A DNA stretch of 64,000 nt from Sphingobium sp. Leaf26 (GCF_001421665.1 NZ_LMKV01000028.1:186857-250856), one strand, 5' to 3'; counted from the stretch's first letter, positions 45,328 to 54,317 are shown. The notes: generated from the sequence alone by a model not told the origin. Translations and numbers: made by a program.

Positions 45328-45341
45328 CGAACATCCAAGTC

Positions 45342-47000
45342 CTAGAGTTTGGGCTCGCCGCCAACGGGATGCGCAGGCACATGGGCGGTTGCGGGCTTGG
45401 TCGCCGCCGGATCGGGACTGTGCACAGGATCTCCCAGAAGAGCGCACAAGGTCGCTGCGAAGGCGTCCGCCTCCTCGGGATGGAAGGAACCCAGCACGTA
45501 TCGATCAGGACGTATGACGAAGATACGGCCATCCGGCCGATCCAGTCCGGCATGCAATGCGCCGGTGTGATCGACCACCTGTACACAGTCACCACGCCCC
45601 TCTCGACCGGCCTCGCGCGTGACATGGACGCGGCGCGCCTCGATCAATCCGAACAGGGGATTGCTGGTAGCGCGCATGAATGTTTCAAGCGTGTCGGTAA
45701 AGCCTAACAGGCCGAAGCCCTCGCCAAGGACATAGTCGAGTTTGCACGCCACCGCTGTCGTTCGTACATCTGGTTGAGGAAGCAGGCGTCCAACGGATGT
45801 ACGTCTCGCGGGGCGACCATCGGGAATGAGAAGTCCCTGGGAAAAACGCGGTTTCGGCTTATACTTCATCTGGCCGAAATAATCGCGCACGGAGGGCCAA
45901 AAGCCCAGGAGGCGGAAGCCTGTCTGGGTCAGGAACCCCGTCAACCAGTTGCGCGGTCCCATGATACGACCCATGCGTCGAGCCAGGGTGATCATCTCGC
46001 GAACATGGCCTCGGCGCTCCTGCTCGTAGCTCTCCAATATCTTGGGATCGAACCCGAGTTGCACGACACCGGCGATCTTCCACGCAATATTATGTGCATC
46101 CCGGATGCCACTATTCATCCCTTGTCCCGCGAATGGAGGGGTCAGATGGCAGGCATCGCCGGCAAGGAAGACGCGCCCAAGGGACCATGTTTGTGCCAAT
46201 CGGGCATGGAAGGTGTAGATCGTCTTGCGACTGATGCGACTGTCCGGGGCAGCGCCATGGGTGCTCAGCAACTCGCCGACCACCGCATCCTGCGTCATTG
46301 TCGCAGGATCGTCGGTGGGTATGAGTTTGAATTCGAAGCGACGGGTGAGGTCTGGGCCGGGAAGGGCGATGCACGGTCGGCGCACATCGCAGAATACGAG
46401 CGTTTCCCGGCTCGGCGCAGGAGAGTTCTCCAAGTCTACGATCAGCCATTTCTCGGCAAATGTCTCCCCGTCCAGGGACAGGCCCAGCATCGAGCGTAGG
46501 GGGCTGCTGGCACCGTCCGCCGCCACGACATATTGGCAACTGACGCTTCTGGTTTCCCCTTCGGTGCTTTCCAGGCTCAGAACAACATGATCACCTTCCT
46601 GAACGACTCCCGTCGCTGTCCATCCGAACAGCGTCTCGACATCTGGCCATCCATCAAGATGGTGTCGAAGCTGTGCTTCGAGGACGGGTTGTCGGAAGGC
46701 ATTGCGACGGGGATAGCCATAGGGAATGCCCGTTGGCTCGACCAGCAGGAAGGGGTGGCCCCCTGGTGTAAGATATCTGGAGCCATAGCCTGCGACGACC
46801 CGTTCCAGCACGGTATCGACGGCGCCGATGGCCTGCATGGTGCGCAGGGATTCATCGTCGATCGACACGGCCCTGGGCTCGTGGACGGTAGCCGCGTTGC
46901 GCTCGACGATGAGCGTGCGCACCCCATAGCAACCCAATAGATTGGCGGTGGCGAGGCCGGTAGGACCCGCACCGACGACTATCACATCATAATCGTACAT
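45342..47000 (-). CDS. FAD-dependent aromatic hydroxylase (MhpA-type), copy 3
   Basis: Class A flavin monooxygenase of 552 residues, nearer the length of MhpA (3-(3-hydroxyphenyl)propionate hydroxylase) than the other two copies. Motifs: GAGPTGLATANLLG, the DG motif AADGASSPLRSML, and the GD motif [20 protein letters not shown]. The C-terminal thioredoxin-like domain is intact (RPDGRIFVIRPDRYVLG). The ATG at 47000 follows GGGGGCGAC; the longer frame from 47033 overlaps the FAH gene. It is immediately downstream of an FAH gene and a VOC dioxygenase, forming a hydroxylation-cleavage-hydrolysis set. Confidence 0.92.
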   Translation of the reverse strand: MYDYDVIVVGAGPTGLATANLLGCYGVRTLIVERNAATVHEPRAVSIDDESLRTMQAIGAVDTVLERVVAGYGSRYLTPGGHPFLLVEPTGIPYGYPRRNAFRQPVLEAQLRHHLDGWPDVETLFGWTATGVVQEGDHVVLSLESTEGETRSVSCQYVVAADGASSPLRSMLGLSLDGETFAEKWLIVDLENSPAPSRETLVFCDVRRPCIALPGPDLTRRFEFKLIPTDDPATMTQDAVVGELLSTHGAAPDSRISRKTIYTFHARLAQTWSLGRVFLAGDACHLTPPFAGQGMNSGIRDAHNIAWKIAGVVQLGFDPKILESYEQERRGHVREMITLARRMGRIMGPRNWLTGFLTQTGFRLLGFWPSVRDYFGQMKYKPKPRFSQGLLIPDGRPARRTSVGRLLPQPDVRTTAVACKLDYVLGEGFGLLGFTDTLETFMRATSNPLFGLIEARRVHVTREAGREGRGDCVQVVDHTGALHAGLDRPDGRIFVIRPDRYVLGSFHPEEADAFAATLCALLGDPVHSPDPAATKPATAHVPAHPVGGEPKL

Positions 47001-47013
47001 GTCGCCCCCGGGG

Positions 47014-47859
47014 TCAGCCTTGATCAGCGACATGGTTGATCAGGATACCGACACCGGGGATGTCGACTTCGACCTGGTCGCCTGCTTTCAGCCAAAGCGG
47101 CGGTTGACGCTTGGCGCCGACCCCTCCTGGTGTCCCGGTGACGATGACGTCGCCTGGAGACAGCGGCGTGAAAGTGGAGATATAGTGGATGAGCACCGGG
47201 ATGGGGAAAAGCATGTCCGATACCGGCTGCGACTGGACGATATCACCGTTCAGTCGCGTCGTGACCGAGCTATGGGAGGGATCGGGCAGTTCGTCCTTGG
47301 TCACCAGATAGGGGCCAAAGCCCCCGGTGCCCGGGAAGGTTTTGCCGGGTAGGAACTGCCGCGTATGCCATTGCCAGTCGCGGACCGAGGCATCCATGTA
47401 GCAGCTATAGCCCACCACATGATCGAATGCGTCAGCCTCGGGGATGTCGCGCCCGCCACGACCGATGATGACGGCAAGCTCGCCTTCATAGTCCAGCATC
47501 GTGGACACGCGCGGCCGGATCAGATCGCTGCGATGCCCTATCTGGCTGTCTGCGAAACGACAGAAAATAGACGGATGGTCGGTCGGGTCTCGCTGAGTCT
47601 CCTGTCGGTGACTCTCGTAATTATGCCCGACGCACAGAATCTTGCCGGGATCTGGGATCACCGGCAGGTAGAGGATATCGGCGAGCGGCACAGCCGGCGC
47701 ATCTTCAGCGCTGGCTGCCAATGCTTCAAGACGACCGCTGGCGATCGCCGACCGGAGGTCGGCAAAGCCGCCGGGACCTGCGCCCAAGTCGAGGACCCGG
47801 TCTTCCGCGACCAGCCCCCAACTGCGGCGGCCGCGATATGCAAAGGTGACGAATTTCAT
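47014..47859 (-). CDS. FAH-family hydrolase / isomerase, copy 3
   Basis: A 281-residue FAH-fold enzyme. Landmarks are ILCVGHNYESHRQE, the metal-binding LDYEGELAVIIGR, MDASVRDWQW, and GDVIVTGTPGGVGA near the end. It probably hydrolyses or isomerises the ring-fission product of the neighbouring VOC dioxygenase. ATG at 47859 with AAAGGA six bases upstream is clearly preferred to the ATG-like codon at 47883. It sits 24 bp after the VOC gene and 13 bp before the monooxygenase, in one transcription unit. Confidence 0.91.
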   Translation of the reverse strand: MKFVTFAYRGRRSWGLVAEDRVLDLGAGPGGFADLRSAIASGRLEALAASAEDAPAVPLADILYLPVIPDPGKILCVGHNYESHRQETQRDPTDHPSIFCRFADSQIGHRSDLIRPRVSTMLDYEGELAVIIGRGGRDIPEADAFDHVVGYSCYMDASVRDWQWHTRQFLPGKTFPGTGGFGPYLVTKDELPDPSHSSVTTRLNGDIVQSQPVSDMLFPIPVLIHYISTFTPLSPGDVIVTGTPGGVGAKRQPPLWLKAGDQVEVDIPGVGILINHVADQG

Positions 47860-47883
47860 GAGATTTCCTTTGTGATCCAGCAA

Positions 47884-48750
47884 TCAGCTGCGCAGCAGCC
47901 CCTGTCCCCAACTGTTGAGTGTCCGCTCCGCATGCGGCCACTCACCGACCGGCCGGTCATGGGTCACGACCTCGAGTTCGGCTGAGATTTCTACCCAGTT
48001 GCCGTCGGGATCATGAATGAAAATGAAAAGGTTATTCCCTGGTCCATGCCGACCAGGTCCCCACTGCAGGCGAATATGGCGTTCCGCCAGATGGTCCGAC
48101 CAGTCGCGGATCGCGTTCCAGTCCGTAGCTTCATAGCAGTGATGATCCAGTCGGTTGTCGGGTGCCTTGAACAGGGCGAAGCTGTGATGCTCCCTGCTGC
48201 AGCGCAGGAAGGAGGTGCGCACATCGCCATCTGGTGCCAGCACGTTGTCGGAGAGGGTGAAGCCAAGCACGTCGAGGAAAAAGGAAAGAATGCGGCGCGG
48301 ATTCTGACTGCCCATGACCACATGTTGAATCCGCGCAGGTCGCGAGGCATCCTTTGTGCGCGGCGGATCGGCGTCTGCGACGATACCGAACCGAAATTCG
48401 TTGCCGTCCGGGTCGCAGACCGTGACGCAGTCTGTGAAATGCGGCCGCGGGCCATCGTTGCGCGGCCAACCCGCAGCATCGATCCGGGCGCGAAGCCGTG
48501 CAAGCTCGTCGGCGTCGGGCACGGCGTAACCTGCCCAGGCGAGCGTCTTGGCTTTGCCCTCCACGAATAGCAGCGCGCGATCCTGTGCGGTGCCGCCCAG
48601 GATACCCTCGGTCGCAGCGATGTCATACCCCAATGCGTCTTGGTAGAAGGCCGCCAGGGTCGTCGGATCGGGCGTTCCCAGAGCCAGATGATGCAATGTC
48701 GCGGTCAGCGTGTCGCTTGGCCGGTCGGTCTTGAAGAGGCTTCGATCCAC
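47884..48750 (-). CDS. Two-domain type I extradiol dioxygenase (VOC fold), copy 3
   Basis: A 288-residue VOC protein. The C-terminal repeat carries the metal triad His143 (IQHVVMGS), His203 or 204 (LDHHCYEA) and Glu254 (WVEISAELE). It is more distant from the two copies at 17475 and 23773, which are close to each other, so it probably cleaves a different catechol. A GGGAGA site precedes the ATG at some distance (about 16 bases), so initiation may be weak. It is followed by FAH and monooxygenase genes. Confidence 0.88.
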   Translation of the reverse strand: MDRSLFKTDRPSDTLTATLHHLALGTPDPTTLAAFYQDALGYDIAATEGILGGTAQDRALLFVEGKAKTLAWAGYAVPDADELARLRARIDAAGWPRNDGPRPHFTDCVTVCDPDGNEFRFGIVADADPPRTKDASRPARIQHVVMGSQNPRRILSFFLDVLGFTLSDNVLAPDGDVRTSFLRCSREHHSFALFKAPDNRLDHHCYEATDWNAIRDWSDHLAERHIRLQWGPGRHGPGNNLFIFIHDPDGNWVEISAELEVVTHDRPVGEWPHAERTLNSWGQGLLRS

Positions 48751-48910
48751 GACGCACGTCTCCCGATGGCAGTGATGGGTTATGGCTCGGCCGGACCAGG
48801 ATTGGCGATCAGTCTCGCAACCCTCGCAAGCCTTCGGCCGAGCCGGCGTCCCGGGGCTGGAAGCGGCGATGCAAACTGCAAGCGTGCATCAGTCCACCCC
48901 CGAAATGGCG

Positions 48911-49258
48911 CTACCAGGCCTCCGAGACGCCTATCAATTTGATCCGTTCGATCGGATGAACCTCATCGAACTGCACCTTTTTCCATTTGAAATCGATCGG
49001 ATGCGCGGTTTCCGCGAACGTTGCCGCCAGATTGAACAGCGTTTGTTCTGCTGGCGGCATGGCGTCGATATCGTATCGATTGAGATGGGCGATGACGGCA
49101 TCCATGCGGGGCATCATCGCGTCGTAGAACGTACGCAGCTGGTCGATGCCCGCACGCAGCATCTGGTCATAGCGCGCGGTTTGGCCGCGAAGCGCCCACT
49201 CGTCCACATAGGGTTGCAGATCGGTGAACTCGGACGGAAGCTGGGTGGTGGTCATCAT
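48911..49258 (-). CDS. Small helical companion protein of the Rieske oxygenase (115 aa)
   Basis: Not a family I can name with certainty. The 115-residue product is predicted all-helical: DEWALRGQTARYDQMLRAGI, then LRTFYDAMMPRMDAVIAHLN and TLFNLAATFAETAHPI. The tandem ATG at 49258 overlaps the Rieske oxygenase stop codon, so it is translationally coupled and likely expressed with it in fixed ratio. It is too short for the usual beta subunit of ring-hydroxylating dioxygenases. A structural or maturation partner of the oxygenase is the simplest idea. Confidence 0.7.
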   Translation of the reverse strand: MMTTTQLPSEFTDLQPYVDEWALRGQTARYDQMLRAGIDQLRTFYDAMMPRMDAVIAHLNRYDIDAMPPAEQTLFNLAATFAETAHPIDFKWKKVQFDEVHPIERIKLIGVSEAW

Positions 49259-50454
49259 GCTTTCTCCAGCATCGAGTTGATCAGGGCGTAGCGCTTCTGG
49301 ATGACGAATTCCTGTCGCGAGACATAGAGGTCGTCGATAGCGCCCGACTCCAGTCCGGCCTGCACCTCCTCGAGCGCGGCCAGATCTTCTCGCGTCACGG
49401 ATACGAGGAGACCGCGCGTGTAGGCCTGCGCGAGGCGATCCCCCGCATGCCGTGCCTTCTTGGCATAATGGTCGGTGACGAGCCTCGTGCGGTCCTTGGC
49501 GATCGGCCAGATGGTTAGCGTGCTTACCCAATGCGGGCCGTTGAGGATCGCCATGTTCGGGAACAGCCAGATCACATCGAAGAACCAGGGCTGGCTTCGC
49601 GTGCGGTTCACGCCCTGCGGGAGGGAAGACAGATCCGTTTCCACGGCCGGCGACAGCTTGCGCCCCTGGGCGTACAGCAGTCGCTCCGCCGGTGGCCCCA
49701 GATAATCGGGGTTGGCTGCATTGCTGGAGCGGACATGTTTTTCGTAGATATCGACCACGGGCTGGTGGCGCATCGGATTGTCTTTGCCGGCCAGTTCGGG
49801 TTGTGTGTTACGGTGCAGGAACACGGTGTGATAGCCTTCCGAGAAGCCGTCCATCGCAAAGTTCCAGTTGGCGTCGACATCGGCAACGAACGTGCCGATC
49901 TTCTCCATCTCGGAATAATAGCCCTCGAAGCCCTCCGAAAGTTCGCCGAGCCACTCCCGCAACGGCTGGGGCTCGTCTTCCGAGAAGTTGACGAAGATGA
50001 GGTTCGACCATATTTCGCTGCGAACCGGAACGAGGCCGAGCTTGGCCTTGTCCAGATCGACGAAGGCGCGCTCGTCCGGAACCACCAACAGACGCCCGTC
50101 CTGTCCGTAGGTCCAGCCATGGAACCAGCAGGTCAGTCGGCTACCTTGCCCGCTACCCCAACCGCACTTCGTGCTGACCACCTTTTTCCCACGGTGCCGG
50201 CAGACATTGTGGAAGGCCCGCACGGATCCGTCCTTGCCTCGGGTCAGGATGACGGAGGTCTTGAACGTGGGCACATCATAGGCGATGTACCCATCGACGG
50301 GAATATCATTGACGTTCGCAAGCAAGAACCAACTGCGCGCGAATATTTTCTCCATGACTTCGTCATGATATTCCTGGCTCAGCTTGTCTTTGACAGAAAT
50401 GATGTCCTTGAGACGGGCGTCGTGCCCGAAGAATTTCGTTTGCGTCTCGCTCAT
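49255..50454 (-). CDS. Rieske non-haem iron oxygenase, large subunit (ring-hydroxylating type)
   Basis: A 399-residue oxygenase component. The Rieske cluster ligands are Cys85-x-His87 (CRHRG) and Cys109-x2-His112 (CWFHGW); the 21-residue spacer between the pairs is longer than the usual 15-17 and includes an extra Cys97. The mononuclear iron site is visible as EGYHTVFLHRN (His208, His213). It resembles alpha subunits acting on aromatic acids or amines. ATG start with a weak upstream site. It is transcribed after another Rieske gene (90 bp away) and overlaps the 115-residue gene. Confidence 0.9.
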   Translation of the reverse strand: MSETQTKFFGHDARLKDIISVKDKLSQEYHDEVMEKIFARSWFLLANVNDIPVDGYIAYDVPTFKTSVILTRGKDGSVRAFHNVCRHRGKKVVSTKCGWGSGQGSRLTCWFHGWTYGQDGRLLVVPDERAFVDLDKAKLGLVPVRSEIWSNLIFVNFSEDEPQPLREWLGELSEGFEGYYSEMEKIGTFVADVDANWNFAMDGFSEGYHTVFLHRNTQPELAGKDNPMRHQPVVDIYEKHVRSSNAANPDYLGPPAERLLYAQGRKLSPAVETDLSSLPQGVNRTRSQPWFFDVIWLFPNMAILNGPHWVSTLTIWPIAKDRTRLVTDHYAKKARHAGDRLAQAYTRGLLVSVTREDLAALEEVQAGLESGAIDDLYVSRQEFVIQKRYALINSMLEKA

Positions 50455-50543
50455 GGGTTTTTTTCTCCCCCTGTGAACTGATGAAAATTGTGTGATCGCG
50501 GCGCGCCGGTGCTACCGAGCTGTGCAGGGCAGTCGTTGACTGC

Positions 50544-51914
50544 TCAGGCTGGTAGCTTTTGGGACGTCCTTGGCCCGGGACCCAGGCGCCTTCCCTCGAT
50601 CTTCGGCTCTGGAAGGCCCAGTCTCTTGATGGCGTCGCGATAAAGGTTCAGCCAGTCATCGGACGGGCTTTCCCCTCGAACACCGCCGGCGAAGGCACCC
50701 AGATAGATGTGAGGATTGTCGAGCACCTCCGGCACCTTGCCCTCCTCCAGATCGCGCACGGCCTCTATCAGCCGACGCCGGACCGTAGCGATCATCAGAT
50801 CTGCGGGCGTCAAGGTCTCGAACGAGCGGTCGACGACGGGACCCATGCTTTCGGTAATGGCCTTGTCCTGCACCTGAACACCTTCGATCCCGGTGAAGCT
50901 GTCATGCCGCTGGACGTCGCGGTCCATGAAAAAGTCGTTCGCCAGGGCCGGCGAGATGTTCCATCGACCAAGCCAGTCGGTCGTATTGGGGACGAGGAAG
51001 TCACGCGACCGCTTTCTTACTCCAGGCAGCTGCGCAAGCTTGTTGGCGAAAAATTGTGGCTGGCCGCCTTCCGCGAACCCACTGGGCAGCATGAACTGGA
51101 TGTTCATGCTGTGCTCGTCGTCCATCGGCAGCCAGAAACGAACTACCGGATGCTCCCGATCCATCTCGTCCTGGCCTGGCATCGTCCAGGTGGGAAAGAG
51201 ATGCTGGGAATAATGCCAGTAATTGGGCGCTATCCCATTGGGTCGCACATGCGCCTCCATCGTACCCCAACCGGTCTCCACCACATTGGTGCGGACGCGC
51301 GCATCGCTGATGAGCCATTCGCCTACGAAATGCCCCTCGACATCCTCGGCCTTGTGCTTGCCATGGTGCAGGAAACCCAGGTGCGAGGGGTCGATGTCGC
51401 CCTCGAGAGCCTGCAGCCAGTTACAGTCTCTGGCGGTCATATCAATGATCAGGTCATGCGGTTCGTCATTGACGATGCCGATGTTGGGCAGGGGCGGCGG
51501 AACGTCTCGTTCACCCATGTAGAGCCAAATCATGCCGTTGCGTTCACGGGCTTTATAGGCCTTTGCCTTCACCCTGCGCGAGAACTCCTGCTCGGACAGC
51601 ACGTTCGGCATGTCCGTGCAGTTGCCGTCGACGTCGAACTTCCAGCCATGATAGCTGCAGCGAATGCCGCCTTCCTCGTTAAGCCCGAAGAACAGTGAAG
51701 CGCATCTATGGGGACACCGATGATCGAGGACACCGACCTGCCCCGCCGTGTCGCGAAAGGCGATGAGCTTTTCGCCGAGAATGAGAAGCCGCAGTGGTGG
51801 TCCGTCCGGCTCCAACTCGCTCGCCTTGGCGACCGGGAACCAGAACTCCCTCATAAACTTGCCCATTGCTGTGCCTGGGCCCACTTTTGTCAGAACGTCC
51901 ACGCCATAGGCCAT
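50544..51914 (-). CDS. Rieske oxygenase, phthalate-dioxygenase / O-demethylase type
   Basis: A 456-residue single-type oxygenase. Rieske ligands Cys67-x-His69 (HRCPHRCASL) and Cys86-x2-His89 (CSYHGWKF) and the iron motif Asp174-x2-His177-x4-His182 (DIDPSHLGFLHH) fit the phthalate dioxygenase, dicamba/vanillate O-demethylase group, which pair with an FMN/2Fe-2S reductase. The plausible partner reductase is at 54426. A palindromic operator copy lies 59 bp upstream. O-demethylation of a methoxylated (lignin-like) aromatic fits the cluster; other hydroxylations are possible. Confidence 0.91.
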   Translation of the reverse strand: MAYGVDVLTKVGPGTAMGKFMREFWFPVAKASELEPDGPPLRLLILGEKLIAFRDTAGQVGVLDHRCPHRCASLFFGLNEEGGIRCSYHGWKFDVDGNCTDMPNVLSEQEFSRRVKAKAYKARERNGMIWLYMGERDVPPPLPNIGIVNDEPHDLIIDMTARDCNWLQALEGDIDPSHLGFLHHGKHKAEDVEGHFVGEWLISDARVRTNVVETGWGTMEAHVRPNGIAPNYWHYSQHLFPTWTMPGQDEMDREHPVVRFWLPMDDEHSMNIQFMLPSGFAEGGQPQFFANKLAQLPGVRKRSRDFLVPNTTDWLGRWNISPALANDFFMDRDVQRHDSFTGIEGVQVQDKAITESMGPVVDRSFETLTPADLMIATVRRRLIEAVRDLEEGKVPEVLDNPHIYLGAFAGGVRGESPSDDWLNLYRDAIKRLGLPEPKIEGRRLGPGPRTSQKLPA

Positions 51915-51972
51915 GGGAATACCTACCCTTTCATTCTCTCTCGATCTGTTCTTGACGCTGGAAACGCTATAA

Positions 51973-51986
51973 ATATGTACTCATAT
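51973..51986. promoter_or_regulatory. MarR-type motif copy 5
   Basis: ATATGTACTCATAT within the longer AAATATG...CATATTT, giving 7-bp perfect outer arms. It lies 59 bp upstream of the Rieske oxygenase start at 51914 and in the gap after the M24-fold gene. Confidence 0.65.
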
Positions 51987-52026
51987 TTTAGCAAGTCTAT
52001 TCGACGATATCTGGCTGGTGCGAGAC

Positions 52027-52051
52027 GCCCTAGCTGCCCTAGCTGCCCTAG
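52027..52051. repeat. Short tandem repeat, 9-bp unit GCCCTAGCT, 2.8 copies
   Basis: Three consecutive copies of GCCCTAG(CT) lie at the end of the M24-fold gene; its TAG stop codon falls within the last unit. Such repeats change length by slippage, but here a change would mostly affect sequence beyond the stop. Confidence 0.7.
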
Positions 52052-53301
52052 CCCTTGATCTGCATGCGCGTAGGCAACTGGTTCAGCTCTTCCCCACCCT
52101 GATCAGTGACCAGAACCGTGCCGCCGATATTAACGCGATGCGGTCCGCGGCAGACATTCGGTTCGAAAGCGAGCACCATGTTTCGGGTTAAAACGATATC
52201 GTTCAGGCCCGCTATGGTGCGCGCCTCAGGCATGCGCGGGAAGAAGGGCGAGCGTTCGATATTGATGCCGATCCTGCTCGCGACTGCAATCGGACTGACG
52301 CTGTGAACCATCGGCGTGACCGTCCAGTTTTCGGCATGGGCCGAAATTGGCGCCTCCATTTCCTTCGCAAGGTCCTGGAACTGGTTTCCCACGCGGGCGT
52401 GGCGCAGCCCGATCTCGTAAGACGTGCGGGCGAGGCCTGACAGTTCCCGAATGATCGCAGGTACAGGCTCGAGCGCCACCGACATCTGCATCTGGGTTTC
52501 CATGCCGCCGTAGGACGGAAATATCTCGGCCTGAACCAGGTCTCCTTCCTGGATGATGCGGGATTCGCCACCGGCATAATTCCAGTAGGGCGGGGCCCAT
52601 CCCACATCGTCGGTGCCGACGCTGATGATCAATTGCGGGGGTACTGAGACCGCTCCGCCGCGATAAATGACATCCATGATCGCCGCGTAGACATCGCGCT
52701 CGCGCACACCGGGCCGGACAGCCTCGAGCATGGCTTCGCAGGCACGCTCGCCAAGGGTAGCCGCATAGCGGAAAAGCGTGATCTCCTCGTCACTTTTGAC
52801 CAGCATCATCATCGAGAATTCCGTCGAAATGTCGACGAATTCAGCCCGGGGCAAGCCGGCCAGGACGGCCTCCCACGTCCGATAGGGGACGATGCCGTGC
52901 ATTTCGCCGGGACCCTTGCTGTCAAGTCCTACGACGCCGATGCGGCCACCGGCCAGACCAAGTCGGTCCAGGATCGCGACAAGGGTCGGGCCGGTCGGGC
53001 CGATGCGAACATCGTCGATCCAGAACTGCGTGTCACGCATATTGGCCGCAAATCGCCGCGTCAGCCGGTGGTGGGTCCACGATACGTAGATGGGCTTGGC
53101 GCTGCGGGAAAAGACCACGACGCCTTCTATGGCTTCATTCGAAAGATAGCCTTCGTATCGTTCGCGCCCGCGCTGACCAAAGACCAGCACGGCATCCAGG
53201 CCCATCTCATCAAGCAGGCTGCGCGTCCGCCCATATCGGCGATCGCGTTCGGCAAGCGAAAGGAGGGGGCTCGGCCCCGCAGGTCCGGGATTCAACTCCA
53301 T
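52048..53301 (-). CDS. M24 (aminopeptidase P / creatinase-fold) protein with altered metal site
   Basis: A 417-residue protein with the creatinase N-terminal domain and a pita-bread C-terminal domain. The usual Asp-x-Gly...Asp metal pair is replaced by AEIFPSYGGMETQ (Glu259, Gln270), and the last Glu by Gly (NIGGTVLVTD, about 393); His333 (MVHSVSP) and Glu380 (FEPNV) remain. Creatinase itself uses this fold without a metal, so a C-N or other hydrolase or lyase without a dinuclear centre is possible. AAAGGAG precedes the ATG. The start overlaps the alpha/beta hydrolase gene by 10 bp. Confidence 0.85.
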   Translation of the reverse strand: MELNPGPAGPSPLLSLAERDRRYGRTRSLLDEMGLDAVLVFGQRGRERYEGYLSNEAIEGVVVFSRSAKPIYVSWTHHRLTRRFAANMRDTQFWIDDVRIGPTGPTLVAILDRLGLAGGRIGVVGLDSKGPGEMHGIVPYRTWEAVLAGLPRAEFVDISTEFSMMMLVKSDEEITLFRYAATLGERACEAMLEAVRPGVRERDVYAAIMDVIYRGGAVSVPPQLIISVGTDDVGWAPPYWNYAGGESRIIQEGDLVQAEIFPSYGGMETQMQMSVALEPVPAIIRELSGLARTSYEIGLRHARVGNQFQDLAKEMEAPISAHAENWTVTPMVHSVSPIAVASRIGINIERSPFFPRMPEARTIAGLNDIVLTRNMVLAFEPNVCRGPHRVNIGGTVLVTDQGGEELNQLPTRMQIKG

Positions 53302-54281
53302 GGTCGTTCTCCTTTGGTAAGATTGTCGGCTGTTTTGGCTACGGGCAGCTGCTCGGTGAGGAATCGCGCGATATCCGCTGTGCACTGACGTGCCGCCGAA
53401 AGCGTCCGGGAGTAATTGAAGAAGAGATGCGTTACGCCAGGATAAACAAGGTGTCGGACTGGCTGGCCGGAGAGGGAGAGGTGACGGGCAAACGCCTCCG
53501 CGCCGCTTTGGAAGATGTCGATTTCTGCGGCGGCGATCAGGATCGGCGGCAGGAGCCTGGGGTCGGTCTTGAGCAGGTTGCAGCGCGGATCGGCGCCGAC
53601 ATCGGACGTGCCGGTGTAGGCCAGCCATGTCTCGGCGGCCATGGCACGGCTCGGGAACCAGGGGCCCTCACCATGCGATGTCATTGAGGCCGTGCCTAAG
53701 TCCCCGTTGACCACCGGGCATATCAGCACGCCGGCCGCCAGCCGCAGGCCATTGGCTTCCGCTTCGACCGCTGCGCCCGCAGCGATGCTCGCTCCGGCCG
53801 AAGCGCCGCCCCATGCCATGCGTGCGCCGTCCACACCGATGCGCTCACCTTGTCGACGAAGTTGCTCAAAGGCCTTCGCAATGGTTTCGACCGCGACCGG
53901 AAAGGCCGCGCCGGGCAAGTGAGGATAATCGAGCGACAGGATATTGCCGCCCCACAGCGACGCAATTTCCCGTAACTGTCGGCCATTCGTCTCGATTCCG
54001 CCGAATCGAAATCCGCCCCCGTGGCAATAAATCCATACTGGCCCATCCTCACCGCCTTGCGGACGGTACAGTCTGGCCGCCAGGACGTGTCCATCAGCCT
54101 CTACTTGGATGTCCTGCTCCGTCACGGTTGCGGGTCCGCCTTCGTTCCACCAAGCGCCCGCTGATCTCAGGAAGTCGCGCATTGCAGCCGGGTCGGCTGG
54201 TGGACCGCCCAGCGATCCTGCAATCTCGCGTACCCGATCTTCCGCAGCCAACATCTCGGCGCTCGGCCTGGATATGGTCAT
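53292..54281 (-). CDS. Alpha/beta hydrolase, hormone-sensitive-lipase family esterase
   Basis: A 329-residue carboxylesterase. The oxyanion motif YCHGGGFRFG, nucleophile elbow GGASAGAS (Ser of GxSxG), Asp in AAAEIDIFQ and His in GVTHLFF give a full catalytic triad. The HGGG motif places it in the HSL family. ATG at 54281 was chosen for GGAGTCGGGAC directly upstream. An operator-like palindrome lies 37 bp before the start, and the gene overlaps the M24-fold gene, so both are likely under the same control. It may remove an acyl or ester group from the substrate. Confidence 0.9.
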   Translation of the reverse strand: MTISRPSAEMLAAEDRVREIAGSLGGPPADPAAMRDFLRSAGAWWNEGGPATVTEQDIQVEADGHVLAARLYRPQGGEDGPVWIYCHGGGFRFGGIETNGRQLREIASLWGGNILSLDYPHLPGAAFPVAVETIAKAFEQLRRQGERIGVDGARMAWGGASAGASIAAGAAVEAEANGLRLAAGVLICPVVNGDLGTASMTSHGEGPWFPSRAMAAETWLAYTGTSDVGADPRCNLLKTDPRLLPPILIAAAEIDIFQSGAEAFARHLSLSGQPVRHLVYPGVTHLFFNYSRTLSAARQCTADIARFLTEQLPVAKTADNLTKGERPWS

Positions 54282-54317
54282 GTCCCGACTCCTGTTCCAT
54301 CGATCCTTGCGTTTATA

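Noticed and set aside
52027-52051. 9-bp tandem repeat considered as a CRISPR or iteron array
   Set aside because: Under three units with no spacers and no replication gene nearby; treated as a simple short repeat.
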